64,000 bases of DNA, from positions 994,501 through 1,058,500 of the forward strand of contig OX235265.1 in NCBI GenBank assembly GCA_944472135.2. Direction: 5' to 3'. The notes below the pieces were generated by a model. It did not search any database. It was not told the origin of the DNA and worked only from the letters and a program-made list of their open reading frames with translations. This DNA comes from Trichobilharzia regenti. Taxonomy: Eukaryota > Platyhelminthes > Trematoda > Strigeidida > Schistosomatidae. The position numbers and the translations under genes were made by a program. Below are positions 41,940 to 52,390 of the stretch, one piece after another (the first letter of the stretch is position 1; the number at the start of each line of letters is the position of its first letter).

Positions 41940-42760
41940 TTAGTAGATGGAACTTGTGAACATATCAAGTCAGTGGAACATCTACCAAAGAAGGGTGACT
42001 TAGGCCTGTCTCTGCAAGAACTGGCGTGGAATAATGCTCTTTCTTACGCCAAGTGAAATATTAAGTTGCATCATACTGGAGAGAATAAAGGATGCACTGG
42101 AGATAGAACTCTGCCACTCAACGTAACAGGCTAGATTCAGGTAAGGCAAATCATATGCTGATCAGATGGCGACTCTACGTATTGTCATTACAGAACAAAG
42201 CATAGAATAACAGTCAAACCTCTACCCCAACTTCACCGACTTGCAAAAGGCCTTCACCAGTTGGCGTTGGCTGAGAAGTAATTTGAAAACTACTTCAACA
42301 CTATGGCGTACCTCAAGTCTTTGACAACCTTATTCAACAGCCGCTGATCCACAAAGGAAACCTAGAAGTGAATACAGAAGCCAGACAAGATTGGGTGCCT
42401 ATTATCATTGATGATACCCTTAATTATGGTGGACTGGATTATATGTCAGAGTGCGGAGAGCGAGGAGACAGAAATACGCTGGACCACCGATTATAAAACT
42501 CTGGAAGATATTTAGATTTTGCGCGTGATTGATGCCTGTCTAATGTTACATAAACTCCTAGACTTACTGGCGAAAGTCAACAAACTGGCTGATGAAGCAG
42601 AGAAGACAGGTCTCCAAGTAAGCATAGATAGTAGACGGATGTGATGGAAATAACCAATCAACCAACAACAACAACCAGCACCAACGACCATCAACAGGAG
42701 AGATTTGACAGAGATTACTTCCCTCACCCCAAATTCTTACTACACCTCCAGATAAATTCA
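41940..42760 (+). pseudogene. SR2-like LINE reverse transcriptase fragment
   Basis: Frameshifted but long: a VSARTGVE/KNWRGI-like start, SKILSCIILERIKDALEIEL, RSGKANHMLIRWRLYVL, then HYGVPQVFDNLIQQ and LNYGGLDYMSECGER, and after the lost catalytic box KVNKLADEAEKTGLQVSIDS. These are RT motifs 1 to 6 of RTE elements. The region where YADD should lie reads FARD. It is the only copy here retaining the SR2 palm. Confidence 0.8.
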
Positions 42761-42769
42761 TCCCTTAGC

Positions 42770-42890
42770 CAGCTAGTCACTAGCAAGTATCAGATTAATA
42801 TTCCCCTGGGTTTCAATGGTCCTCTAACTTTTATCAATCCATTGTCTAACCTGACATAGATGGAATCCCTACAAACTAATTTTTGTAGAT
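42770..42890 (+). repeat. SINE C scrap
   Basis: AGTCACTAGCAAGTATCAGA then TTTCAATGGTCCTCTAACTT and AATCCCTACAAACTA: pieces of the SINE C 5' edge and tail placed side by side. Confidence 0.55.
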
Positions 42891-43004
42891 ATGGATATTA
42901 TTAATGTATGTGTAAAACGTGGCCACTGTGGTATTAAGTAATTCCATATTAGTTTGATTATTAAATGTATCACACAGTGAATCAAACAGTATTGTATACT
43001 GGAT

Positions 43005-43045
43005 GACGTTTCGAACACAATTTATCACTGTTCATAATCATATCA
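43005..43045 (-). ncRNA. Hammerhead-like hairpin of Penelope B
   Basis: Minus strand: TGATTATGAACAGTGATAAA, TTGTGTTC, GAAAC, GTC, ATCC. Hairpin GAACA/UGUUC precedes GAAA. Copies at 32750, 33870 and 48035 have the same layout; the pair changes to GAGU/ACUC at 33870. Confidence 0.45.
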
Positions 43046-43490
43046 ATTTTGGTCACACGACTTTGAGATTTGATTTTTATAGTTTTCTCTGTCTTCTCCT
43101 ATTTGTCGTATGGGCAGTAGAATTTTCCATATATCTGGGACAGGTGTTGAATCGTTTCTATTACATGTATTTTCAGTTGATTCGATAAACAAAGCTTCTG
43201 TTATCAATCTCTCCCTCCAACCTGTGACATTAGATTTTAAAACTGCCACCCCAACCCATCTTATTGTATGGTTGAGTGTGATTGCATGTAGTGCTCGCGA
43301 TAGCTGAACTATTCTCTAGATTTCTTATCTTATTCAGGTCAACCAATCTAGATTTTGCTAGGTTTCTATGTTCAGGTAGTCTGACTGCCCCTGTTCTACT
43401 AGTTTGACCTATGTATATTATCTGACAATCATTGAGGTAGGGTATTAGATAAACTAAATTGTTTCGTTTTAAATGCTCCATAGGATTTCT
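43043..43490 (-). pseudogene. Penelope B GIY-YIG and C-terminus
   Basis: Reads LVYLIPYLNDCQIIYIGQTS, RLPEHRNLAKSRLVDLNKIR, NLENSSAIA and, after a frame change near 43245, RERLITEALFIESTENTCNR. This is the second endonuclease unit of the composite element. The YIG triplet is present. It is out of frame with the segment upstream by a shift near 43480. Confidence 0.8.
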
Positions 43491-44613
43491 CCTTGAACGG
43501 ACAAAGCTTGCTTCTAATTGAGTTTGTGGGTTTGAATGTTACTGTTATTCCTGCCTTGTCAAGAATTCTGCGTGAGGTGGTTTCCGAGGTTCCTTCCTTG
43601 TATGGAGTTACTACTGATGATTTAGATTCCTTATTGTTGATGTCGTCAGTAATATCATTATTATTATCATGATTATTGTTATCAGTTTTATTATTATTGT
43701 CACTATCGCTACTATCAAGTGGTTGAGTAATCTTCTTTTGTATGCACAGCTCCGGTTTCTCCATGTGAATAGCCAGAGCTTCAGCGATACAAAGGAGACG
43801 AAAACGTATTGCCTTTGATAGGTTATTCTTGACTCTGAAGATTACTTTGAAGGAGGCGTTTGTTGAAATGCAATGATCACTGTTAACCAAGTGTTCAATT
43901 ATCACACTCTTTAGTGCACCACTATTGCCTTTTCGCAACCATGCTGGATAGTGTTCTCGAATCCTCTTGGACAAGATGCGCGTCGAATGACCGATGTACC
44001 TGGCTTCACAGCAACAGGTGAACTGATATATGCACAGATGTGGTATCTTGTCCTTGAGGCTTCTGCATACCAGTGGGCGACTGGAGAACACTATTCTTAG
44101 CGTTGCTGCAAAGAATGTTCTTCTCAGAGATGGTGTGATCCTTCTCTTGAGAATATCGCTTGCTAAATCTCCCTTGAAATCCAAGTTCATGTAGACTTTC
44201 TTTTTAGGCGTAGTTAAGGTTTCGTTTTTCCAATTGGTTTCATATTTTGGGTATCCATTTTGGATGGAGATTTCTCTTAGAATATCTAATTCTGTTTCCA
44301 GAACGTCGGGACTACAGATGCGTCGGATATGGGTGGCAAGAGATTTAATTAAATCTCGCTTTTGTTGAATGGGCACCCAGCTATAGAAGCTTGTTAGTTG
44401 ACCATTCCACGTAGGTTTTCTATGGATTGATCTTCTTAGGCTCCCATCAGCTCTTCTTGTCAGTTCCACAACAAGAAACGGAATTTTTGATTCGTTTTCC
44501 ATTTCAAGAGTGAATTTTATTGCTGGATGGCAATTGTTAAATGTCTTCAGCAGCAGATAAGGGTTGTTGTTGTCACAAATAATGAAAATGTCCTCCACGT
44601 ATCTTTTATACAA
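43429..44613 (-). CDS. Open frame with RT end, GIY-YIG and a second connector
   Basis: 394 residues without a stop. Residues 1-10 hold the RT catalytic box as YVED, where YVDD is expected. Residues 44-60 are the PFLVVEL segment, 58-72 RSIHRKPTWNGQ, 150-190 the connector (RRTFFAATLRIVFSSRP), 194-230 the GIY-YIG start (CIYQFTC, ARYIGH) and 270-295 the LLCIAEALAI / LCIQK terminus that ends other lineage C proteins. Instead of stopping, the frame runs through an Asn-rich linker (304-320, from an AAT repeat) into a lineage B connector (335-375, TPYKEGTSE, KPTNSIRSKL). The RT is probably dead because Asp is replaced by Glu. Its first codon is an internal ATG; a TGA lies just upstream. Confidence 0.85.
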   Translation of the reverse strand: MYKRYVEDIFIICDNNNPYLLLKTFNNCHPAIKFTLEMENESKIPFLVVELTRRADGSLRRSIHRKPTWNGQLTSFYSWVPIQQKRDLIKSLATHIRRICSPDVLETELDILREISIQNGYPKYETNWKNETLTTPKKKVYMNLDFKGDLASDILKRRITPSLRRTFFAATLRIVFSSRPLVCRSLKDKIPHLCIYQFTCCCEARYIGHSTRILSKRIREHYPAWLRKGNSGALKSVIIEHLVNSDHCISTNASFKVIFRVKNNLSKAIRFRLLCIAEALAIHMEKPELCIQKKITQPLDSSDSDNNNKTDNNNHDNNNDITDDINNKESKSSVVTPYKEGTSETTSRRILDKAGITVTFKPTNSIRSKLCPFKEKSYGAFKTKQFSLSNTLPQ

Positions 44614-44805
44614 TCACAAATTGTCGATGCTTGGCTTTAGTGAACCTCTCTTGAGGCTTTCCACGAAGCAATCTGATAGTAGTGGACCCAACGGAGATCC
44701 CATTGCAATACCATCCTTTTGTTTGTAGATGGTGTGGTTGAATGTGAACTGGACTTTCAGAGTGCATCTCAATAATAATTCTTTCAAGTATGTTGTCGGT
44801 CATTT
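44606..44805 (-). pseudogene. Penelope C RT palm fragment
   Basis: The correct frame reads LLLRCTLKVQFTFNHTIYKQ, then KDGIAMGSPLGPLLSDCF, SLKRGSLKPSIDNL and a TGA, followed in frame by LYKRYVED. It contains the MGSPLGP motif of Penelope RTs and joins the next frame across a single stop. Confidence 0.8.
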
Positions 44806-44834
44806 AAACATTTCACCAATCCTATTTTTACTGA

Positions 44835-45370
44835 CATATTATTATTGTATCCTTTAGTTCCTAGAGGAACATAGGGCTTCAGCTGAGCACCTCCATTGCC
44901 TTCGGTTTTGCCGACAACTTTTTCACCCCGCTTCAGGTCCGTCCACATGCTTTCATCTCCTCCTCGCATGACCTCCTCTAAGTCACCCTTGGACGACCAA
45001 CTCACCGCCTCCCTTTCGGGTTCCACTCGAGCGATGGCTTGTCTAGTGATGTCACTTGATGGTTTCCTCAGAGTATGGCCAATCCATCTCCATTTCTTCC
45101 TGCCTATTTGTTTCACAATCGATTCCTGCAGTTTTGGTTCGCTCCCAGAGATCCCTGTTGCTGATCTTTTCTGGCCATCTGATCTTGAGTATTGAGCGGA
45201 GACAGCTGTTAATGAAGGTTTGAAGTTTGTTTGAGATGCTCTTTATGACTCGCCAAGTCTCTGATCCGTATAGTAGCCCTGACTTCACATTGGAGTTGAA
45301 AATCGGGATCTTATTTTTGATGCTGAGTGCTGTTGACCTCCACACAGATGATCGGAAGTGCAAATATCTG
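44835..45370 (-). pseudogene. SR2-like LINE C-terminus, well preserved
   Basis: Minus strand: SVWRSTALSIKNKIPIFNSN, SGLLYGSETWRVIKSISNKL, QTFINSCLRSILKIRWPEKI, then a frame change to KKWRWIGHTLRKPSSDITRQ, WSSKGDLEEVM, and an end with CCCTATGTTCCTCTAGGAAC. It is the clearest example of the SR2 C-terminal domain here. One frameshift lies near 45100. Confidence 0.85.
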
Positions 45371-46186
45371 TTTGAATGTGTGTTGGTTTCCTGTAAACAC
45401 CCTGGTGTATTTAACTTCCCAACTTCTTTCCTTTTTACGTTTGCAATCTAACATTGTGAGCTCCCAGTAAATAATACTGTTTCACACACAGTATATGAAA
45501 CATCTAATAAACAAACTAATATGGAATTGATAGTGTGAAATATTCCCATATTATGAATTAAAAGTCAATCTGAACGAAGAATATTCTTTTCAATAATTTC
45601 TCTTCAGGTTCTTACAATTATAAAATATAATATTTGTGGTCGTTACAATAAAGATAGCCAGGTATGCGGCGGATACATTTTTTAACGTAGAATAACAGAT
45701 TAGTTATGGGGTGTCAAAATAAATAGTCATATTTGTGTGACAAACGTGCTAGGCTGAAATCGATTAGAAATATTGTAAAACGGGAGACAATAGTGGTGAT
45801 TAATCATAATGGAATTGTAGAGTGTGGGGTAGGAAAATTGACAAATCAGTTCAAGGTTATAAAAGGTGTCAGGTGAGTGGCTAGTACAAAGTGGTCTGAG
45901 TTAAGCAGGATATAGTAAGACTGGAATGAGAGGTTCATAGTGAGATAACGAATATATTAAATGAAACAGGTGGAGGCATATATTGAGAAAACAGATAATA
46001 TCACTAATAATAAGTCCGTACAAATGAAAATTCGATAGTATTGAGGGAATGTTTGCATAAAGGGCATAAATTATGACGAATAATAATAACTGTAATAATA
46101 ATATTTATAATAATAAGCAAATTAAAAAGAAAAAAAAAACCAAAAGGGTTAAGGGGAAGAAGCACTCTTGGTGAGAAGAAAGATCT
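45371..46186. other. AT-rich; probable Penelope 3' flanks
   Basis: The 45440-45550 part has AATATGGAATTGATAGTGTG-type sequence like the Penelope B end. The 46030-46130 part (CATAAATTATGACGAATAAT) fits the lineage C 3' flank. No gene. Confidence 0.45.
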
Positions 46187-46625
46187 TCAATCCAAGGTTG
46201 GCCACGGTAGGAGCAGCGTCTGGACGTGTTCCTTTTGGATACACAGTTCCGGTTTAGTCGATCTTATTGCAACAGCTTCAGCTATGTGTAGGAGACGTAA
46301 GCGAACTGTACGTGATAACGACTTTGGAATTCGGTATATAACTCTGAAAGCTGTGTTGACATCGATGCGATGTCCAGTATCGACCAGGTGTGACAAGATC
46401 GAGCTTTTTATGCACTTAATTTCCCCCCTGCTGAACCAAGCTGGTAAGTGTTCTCGAACCCGTAGACGAACCTGCCTAATCGTGCGCCCTATATAACTTG
46501 AACCACAGGAACAGTTGAAATGGTATATGCATGAAGAAGAGCTAAGGTTAGGTAAGGCATCTTTGAGTTGCTGGGTGAACATTGGACGGCTAGTGAAGGA
46601 TAGACACAGACGCGCAGAATAGAAA
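46187..46625 (-). pseudogene. Penelope lineage C GIY-YIG domain
   Basis: A clean stretch: QQLKDALPNLSSSSCIYHFN, CSCGSSYIGRTIRQVRLRVR, EHLPAWFSRGE, SSILSHLVDTGHRIDV, AFRVIYRIPKSLSR and LLHIAEAVAIRSTKPELCIQ, ending ...LLPWPTLD-stop. GIY and YIG positions (C-IYHF, SYIG), the Arg and His of the second motif and the Glu of EHLPAW are kept. The RT is absent upstream, where a RLCLSFTSRP remnant continues to 46625. It gives the natural C-terminus of lineage C. Confidence 0.85.
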
Positions 46626-47934
46626 TATGGAATTAATATTATTAATCAATTTTATTTTACTTTGAAAAGACCGCAACAAAACATTTGACATTTAACCATA
46701 TCGAAATGACCATATACACACACAATCACTATGCCAGCTGTGATATTTTACGCAAAAAAAAGGGGAATGTTGTCAGAGCTAGGTTGTTGTTTTTCTGTCT
46801 AATTTTAGAATGGTAGATTTGTAAAAAGGTACAAAATGAAAAAAAGAGAAGGAACAACCGTGAAACACTTTGTAAAGGTAGGTAGAGATTGACTTTTTGT
46901 CAGTGCGATATGTTCCCTAAAATATCAAAGGTAATTATGATGACATTGGAGAGAGAGAGAAAGAGAGTGGGAGAGTGTGTGCCATTGTACACAGCCACAC
47001 ACACACACACATAAAGGCACAGCTTTAGAAAGAAGCTAAACATCACCATCATCTGTGTATAAGCACGAGAGTGACCTTTCCATTGAACAATATTCAATTA
47101 TCCTTAAGTCAATGTCACTAAGGTGTACATTAACGTGCTTTGGAAGTATCTGTGTGCAGTGTCGGTGTGTGTGTCTGGTGTGCGCCTGTGTATACGTGAA
47201 CATGTCATGTGTATATTTATAGAGGAATTGTTCCGTTTTTCAGCACACATTGTTATAAGGACAAAAGTACCACATTCTGTGTGTGTGTGTGTGCGCCACT
47301 GAACTGTAATATAACATTTTAAGACTATTATTGGACATCCAACGATAACAACGGTAATTATAATGACGATAATATATACACAGGATTTATTTAGACAGAA
47401 CTATGGGGACTATAATCGATAGCAAATAGAACGTTTACACGTTTAACAAATACCCTTAATATTTTATGTAAGTGTAAAACTTGGGCACTGTATGTGGTAG
47501 AATTTAATTCCACGGAATATACATATTGGATGACAGGAATTATTAAGAAGATGGTTGCAGCGAAGAAAGTCTTTTCTTTTCGACGAAGTCACCGTCAACT
47601 AGACAGCTATACATTCGTGTATTTCATATTATAAATGAGTGGGAAATTTCCAGAATAATTTCCGGTCACGGGTCAAATTAATAAATTTACAATTAGGAAT
47701 TAAAATGCCATAATAAAACAGAGTTAATGGTTAAAACTCAAGCAAAGTAACATCATAATTACTGAGAAGATTGACATATTGTGTAATTGGCGGTTAGAAA
47801 TGTCGAAATAACAAAATAGACAGGAAGTTTAGATATGAAAATATGGTAGTGTAAATAGTGGAGAGATTAGAAAAAAACTTAAAAATAACATAAACACACA
47901 GGAAGTTTGGATAAGAAAGGCAATGGGATAGTCA
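46626..47934. other. AT-rich, microsatellites, no gene
   Basis: GAGA and CACA runs at 46949-47010, GTGT runs near 47160-47200 and 47279-47294. A scrap near 47465-47535 (GTGTAAAACTTGGGCACTGT, ATATTGGATGACAGG) matches the Penelope B 3' region at 42910-43012. Confidence 0.5.
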
Positions 47935-48130
47935 CTATTAAAAGAATTACCTGACAGGACGTATTTCTTTTGGATACATTGTGTGGGTTTCAGCTTTTGG
48001 ATGGCTAGTACCTCAGCTATGCTGGATGACCACGTTTCAAGCACAAATTACTGTCACTCATAATCATATCACTTTTAGTCACTAGGCTTTACAATTTGTC
48101 CTATATGTATATTCCAACTATTGGTGTTTT
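47935..48130 (-). pseudogene. Penelope C terminus next to a Penelope B 3' hairpin
   Basis: SSIAEVLAIQKLKPTQCIQK (48030-47965) is a lineage C terminus. Immediately on its 5' side (48031-48070) lies the lineage B motif TGATTATGAGTGACAGTAAT and GAAAC. Two lineages again meet at one point, in the opposite order to the composite at 43 kb. Confidence 0.65.
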
Positions 48131-48149
48131 GAGGGATTTTGTTTGATCG

Positions 48150-48610
48150 GTTGCAGGATTTCATCATGAGCTGATATCAGCTAGAGAACCACCAAAAAAA
48201 CCTACAGAGAGTACTGGAAAACCGTTTCATCGAATGCTTACTAGCGACTGGCCCTATTCAGGCAGTGAACTGGGGTTCCAGTGGGAAGCTGTGACAACTA
48301 GAGTACAGAAGGTTGAAGGTGAGGCAGTAACTTTTTGAAGAAGACATTGTGAAGTTGTCGCGCTATCTCATGAATTGGCAGAAGTTAGAAATCATGAGCT
48401 GGCCATTGGATCGGTTCCCAGTGAGTGGCTGATTAGTCTACGTGCTCGTTAGCCTTGTAACCAGAAGGTCTTGGATTCGAAGCGAGGTGGTGGGTGCAAA
48501 CCGATGAAGAGTCCCGAACTGGGCTAACGAAACAGCTGTCCAGTACTCCTAGGCGGTTTTCCAATGGCTCTCTAACTGATGTCAGCTCATGATGAAATTC
48601 TCCAACTTAT
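48150..48610. repeat. Hammerhead SINE C pair, head to head
   Basis: A minus-strand tail (48165-48232, AGAGTACTGGAAAACCGTTTC) is followed by a plus-strand unit with GCGACTGGCCCTATTCAGG, a tRNA-like head and a core CCGATGAAGAGTCCC ... ACGAAACAGCTGTCCAGTAC. GAAA is kept; a TAA insertion precedes it. Confidence 0.78.
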
Positions 48611-48699
48611 ATGTATTTACTCGCATTCTGTCACTCCAACATCCTCTTGTTGTTCGTTACCACTTTCCATGTCTTCGGAATGAGTATTATGTCATTCTG

Positions 48700-49965
48700 A
48701 TTGCACGTGTTCGGTGTTCAGCAGATAAACAAACACGATACACTGCAATTTTTTGAGAGTATCAAGGATTTTAATGTTTCAGACAAAGTCATGTTCTCAT
48801 TAGATATGACTTCGCCCTTTCCCAATGTACCTTGCGTGGAAACTGTTGTATATGTGATTATAGGGATGCACAAAGTTTAGAAATAGGGTTGCCGAACACC
48901 TATCTGAGATGTATGTTGAATGCCCAGTTCACCTTCATTAATGAGAAGTTTAGACAGATAGATGGTATTATGATGGAAGATCCGCTGTGTCCACTGCTGG
49001 GTGATTGTTTTACGGCAAAGCTTAAATTAGTTAAACCATCGATCCTCTTGACGTTTGTAGGAGCTACGCAGAAAACAGTTTCGTTATCTGCAGTGAGGCC
49101 ATGGTTCTTGCTGATGTTTGTTTGCATTCAACAACTCCCATCCTATTCTGCAATTCACAATAGAGAATGAATCTGAATTAGGTATTCCTTTTTCTGATTT
49201 TTGCCTCGGTTGATGTGGTGAGATATCTCTCAAAAGATCCATCCACCGGCAACATATATGGAATCGACAACTGAATGTTTTTTATAGTTAGTTGCCTATC
49301 TTCAGGAAAAGGTACCTAATTCATTCGGTCTGCTTTAGGATAAAAAACATTTGTAGTTCTGGTTGCGATGACTCAGAACTTGAATTCATAAAAGCCACCC
49401 TTACAGAAAACGGTTATCGGAACCGATTTAATCTGCTCACCGACTCAGTCTCGAAGAGAACCATCTTCATGAATTTAGCGGAATCCAGAGGTGATCAGGC
49501 TTCAAATATGTTGAAATGTCGTCTCTCTAAATCAGTCAGTAAGACGTTTTTTACCGTAAAATTACAAATGACGTTCACTAGCCGTAAGTTGTTCTCCATC
49601 TCTATAAAAGATATACCATGACGTCTAGCTGCATACATGCGCGTGTGTTAGCTCACCTGATCTTGTGGACCAAGGTACATTGACCCTAACTGAAAACAAG
49701 GACCCAGAAACATCTTCCAGCATGGTTTTACAAGGGAGAAAGGAAGTGTGTTCGATGCTCTATCCTACATCATTTGATCGACTCATGTCAATCTGCTAAC
49801 CCTGACCTTGGTTTTAGGATCATCTATCAAATCTATTTCAACTTGTTGGGTGTTCTTCATTATAAACTTCTAAAGATAGCGGAGGCCTTGGCCACTCATG
49901 AATTTAAGCCAGACTTTTGTGTACGAAAGAAGAATGTACAATTCTTACTTCGCTCATGGTCGTAG
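48700..49965 (+). pseudogene. Penelope lineage C, RT to C-terminus, degraded
   Basis: Frameshifted RT start (DKVMFSLDMTSPFPNVPCVE), a decayed DGI-MMEDPLCPLLGDCF palm in place of MGSPLSPLLSD, NNSHPILQFTIENESELG and a KRSIHRQHIWNRQL segment. Downstream are CDDSELEFIKATLTENGYRN, MLKCRLSKSVSKTFF, FTSRKLFSISIKDIP, a lost endonuclease core with PRYID for ARYIG, and LLKIAEALATHEFKPDFCVR. It contains the most complete lineage C order in the window but is heavily mutated. Confidence 0.78.
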
Positions 49966-50039
49966 AGGGATATATATTTATTTATTTAGCGAAGAACGCT
50001 TTTCAAAGAATTTATTGTCAAGCTGCTCAATCGTATATA

Positions 50040-50225
50040 ATAAAAGAAGAATCTCAAAGTGGTTGAGGACGACGTTTGCTGCAGAATCGTTGAGTATCGT
50101 TGAGTATCCGTCGTTCGACTCAAGTTTTGTCCAGGAAGATGCAAAAAAAACTAGCCTGTATTCATGAGGCTTCGATCATCGAGAAGGAGAAGTCAGATGT
50201 CTGTATAGCGAAAACAATTGTTCAA
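50040..50225 (+). pseudogene. Penelope C scrap
   Basis: KWLRTTFAAESLSIVEYPSF followed by EASIIEKEKSDVCIAKTIV resembles the connector and the terminus of lineage C with the endonuclease deleted between. Confidence 0.5.
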
Positions 50226-50339
50226 CCCCCTTCAACCTCTATGACCTTAATTCCTTTATGCTAAAGTATGGCCCTAATCATTTTTCGTTTTGTTTATTCA
50301 CTTTGTTTACTCTTATTACGTCATTTGTTACCATTATTA

Positions 50340-50552
50340 TTATTTTTTCCTTCACGTTCCTCAGTGGAGCATAGGGCTTCAAGCTAGAGGTTTGAAGTTT
50401 CTGTAGCAGTGTTTATTTTATAGGATGGGGTTGCTAGCCTCATGCCCAACCTTTCTGGCTCAGCGAGGTATAGGAGTGCGTCGGCCGGGGATTGAACCCT
50501 GGACCATGTGCATGGTCGGTGAGCATCCTAACCGCTATACCACCGACGCACC
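50340..50552 (-). repeat. SINE B, full length
   Basis: Minus strand: head GGTGCGTCGGTGGTATAGCG, GACCATGCACATGGTCCAGG, GTTCAATCCCCGGCC, body CATGAGGCTAGCAACCCCAT, tail AACTTCAAACCTCTAGCTTG and CCCTATGCTCCACTGAGGAA. Confidence 0.85.
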
Positions 50553-50955
50553 ACTATTATTCTCACTTTGAATTGTCCCTGGTTTTATTTCACTTGTCCC
50601 ATTTGTCATTCTAAACCAAAATCTTTTTATGAAATGTGAAGTTCTGCATTATCAAATTTCACACCATGTTATACAGCGTTTTTATTTTATTTACCTAATA
50701 ACCCTGTAATTATACACCTTTTCCAATAGCTATAAATCCTATGAATTATTCTAGACATGACATTAGTTGTTTTACCACTGGACACTTGATACAAAACTAT
50801 GATTATAATCAAAAATATTTTAACTGCATCTCACACTTCTGCTATTCTTATTTTATGCATTCACACCTTTGATTCAGTTCCTTCCCTCACTGGATATAGT
50901 TTCTTAAAAACCGTATATATATATATTTTTTATTTTTTTTATTTTTATTTTATTT
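50553..50955. other. No recognisable feature
   Basis: AT-rich with a TA run and a long T-rich run at 50915-50955. No gene. Confidence 0.45.
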
Positions 50956-51133
50956 TTGATTACAGCTTGATTCCACACTGTACTTTTGGTACAAGTATGG
51001 AATTTTCAGCGTGGATATCGTAGCCCAAAGTTCGCAGGCCGACCATAGATATCAGGTGTGCGTCGGCGTGGGCTCGAACCCCGGACTATGTGGATGGTCG
51101 GCGAGAGTCCTAACCACTGTGCCACCGACGCAC
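50956..51133 (-). repeat. SINE A
   Basis: Minus strand head GTGCGTCGGTGGCACAGTGG and tail GCTGAAAATTCCATACTTGT, GTGTGGAATCAAGCTGTAAT. A T-rich run on the plus strand marks its A-rich 3' end. Confidence 0.88.
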
Positions 51134-51310
51134 ATATATACGATTTTACAGCTTCCTAATAAATTCTTTGAAGAGTCTCTTCGCTGTATATTGTGTTCCT
51201 AAACACAGATTCAGTGAATAGCCTGTATCTCTGTCTCCACCTGACTATATCACTTTTTATCACTTTCATCCTATCCCAACTTATTATTATTTTTTTTATT
51301 TTTTTATTTT

Positions 51311-51487
51311 TCATTACAGCTTGATTCCACACTGTATTTTTGGTACAAGTATGGAGTTTTCAGCATGGATATCGGTAGCCCGAATTTTGTAGGCCGACCA
51401 AAGATATCAGGTGTGCGTCGGCAGGGAATCGAACCTCGGACCATGGGCATGGTCGGCGAGAATCCTAGTTACTGTGCCACCGACGCA
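51311..51487 (-). repeat. SINE A
   Basis: Second copy, same strand, 180 bases from the first. The head has ATGCGTCGGTGGCACAGTAA and the tail GCTGAAAACTCCATACTTGT. Confidence 0.87.
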
Positions 51488-51494
51488 TAATTCT

Positions 51495-52390
51495 AAACTA
51501 TTTTGTGATTGCATGCAAGTGAATCAAGCCGCAGTGATTGAGCACTTTTCTAGGTTATTTAAGTTACTTAGCTGCGTCAATTATTCTAAGTCCATCCAAA
51601 TTCTTATGTTCCAGTAATCTAGTTAACACTGATCTACTAGTTTTCTCGATGTAATTCACCTCACTTATAGTTATCACATCGTATTTGATAAACTGTAGCA
51701 TTTTTCTCAATTGGATCTATTGGCTCCGATAAAGTTTATCGCTGTGAGAGTTGGTTAGTTGGTTGAAATGTTACTCTAGTTCCTGCCTCATTGAAAATCC
51801 TAATTAAAGCCTCTAGCGTTCCTTCTTTGTACGACAGTATAACAGAGGCTTTAAGTTCTATAATATCTTCGTCATTTTTATAACTCATTTTATTTTTCCT
51901 ATGGTTCTTGATACATTTCTGAATAAATTCTGGTGGGTAGTGTGTATCATTCACTAGTAATATTTCCTTTATTTGTCTGATTTCATTTTGAAGTCTTCTG
52001 TCTTACTAGTTAGGCTCTTGGCCAGATTATACAGATAGTTGACTAAACCTATCCTCACCGATTCTAAATGGCATGAATTAAAGTCTAAGTATTTATTAGA
52101 ATGCGTCGGTTTTATATAAATGCTGGCATCTAAACCACCCCTGCCTTGTTTTCGTTTTTTCTACAGTCTAGCATGTTCAAGTCACTCTGTTTGCTTTTTT
52201 ACTCAGAAGTGAATTGGATTGCGTCTGTTTTTGAGTTTATGTGTGTGTGGAAAAATGAGGGTTATGTTCAGATTTCGACGGTGTGAATGTGTCGTCCGCA
52301 TATTTCCACCATAACCTAGGAGGTGGTTTAAACCTTCTAAGGGCTTTATGTCTCCAGCTCTCCACAAAGATGTCTGCTACTGTGTTGTGT
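51495..52390 (-). pseudogene. Penelope lineage B, RT palm to GIY-YIG, degraded
   Basis: Minus strand: ADIFVESWRHKALRRF, then KYADDTF (the catalytic box as YADD), NKYLDFNSCHLESVRI-like sequence over two frames, the connector LSYKEGTLEALIRIFNEAGT and QPTN, then a decayed endonuclease (VYQIRCD, no YIG). It shows that lineage B has its own RT, close to lineage A and unlike lineage C. Confidence 0.75.

Larger units (their letters stand above)
42900..44805 (-). mobile_element. Composite Penelope: lineage C body joined to lineage B end
   Basis: On the minus strand the order is lineage C RT (44606-44805), RT end, connector and GIY-YIG (44613-43740), an Asn/Asp-rich linker, a lineage B connector and second GIY-YIG (43700-43240), the B C-terminus (43043-43249) and a B-type 3' region with the GAAACGTC hairpin (43005-43045). 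The 5' end is truncated beside an SR2 tail at 44835. Confidence 0.85.
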
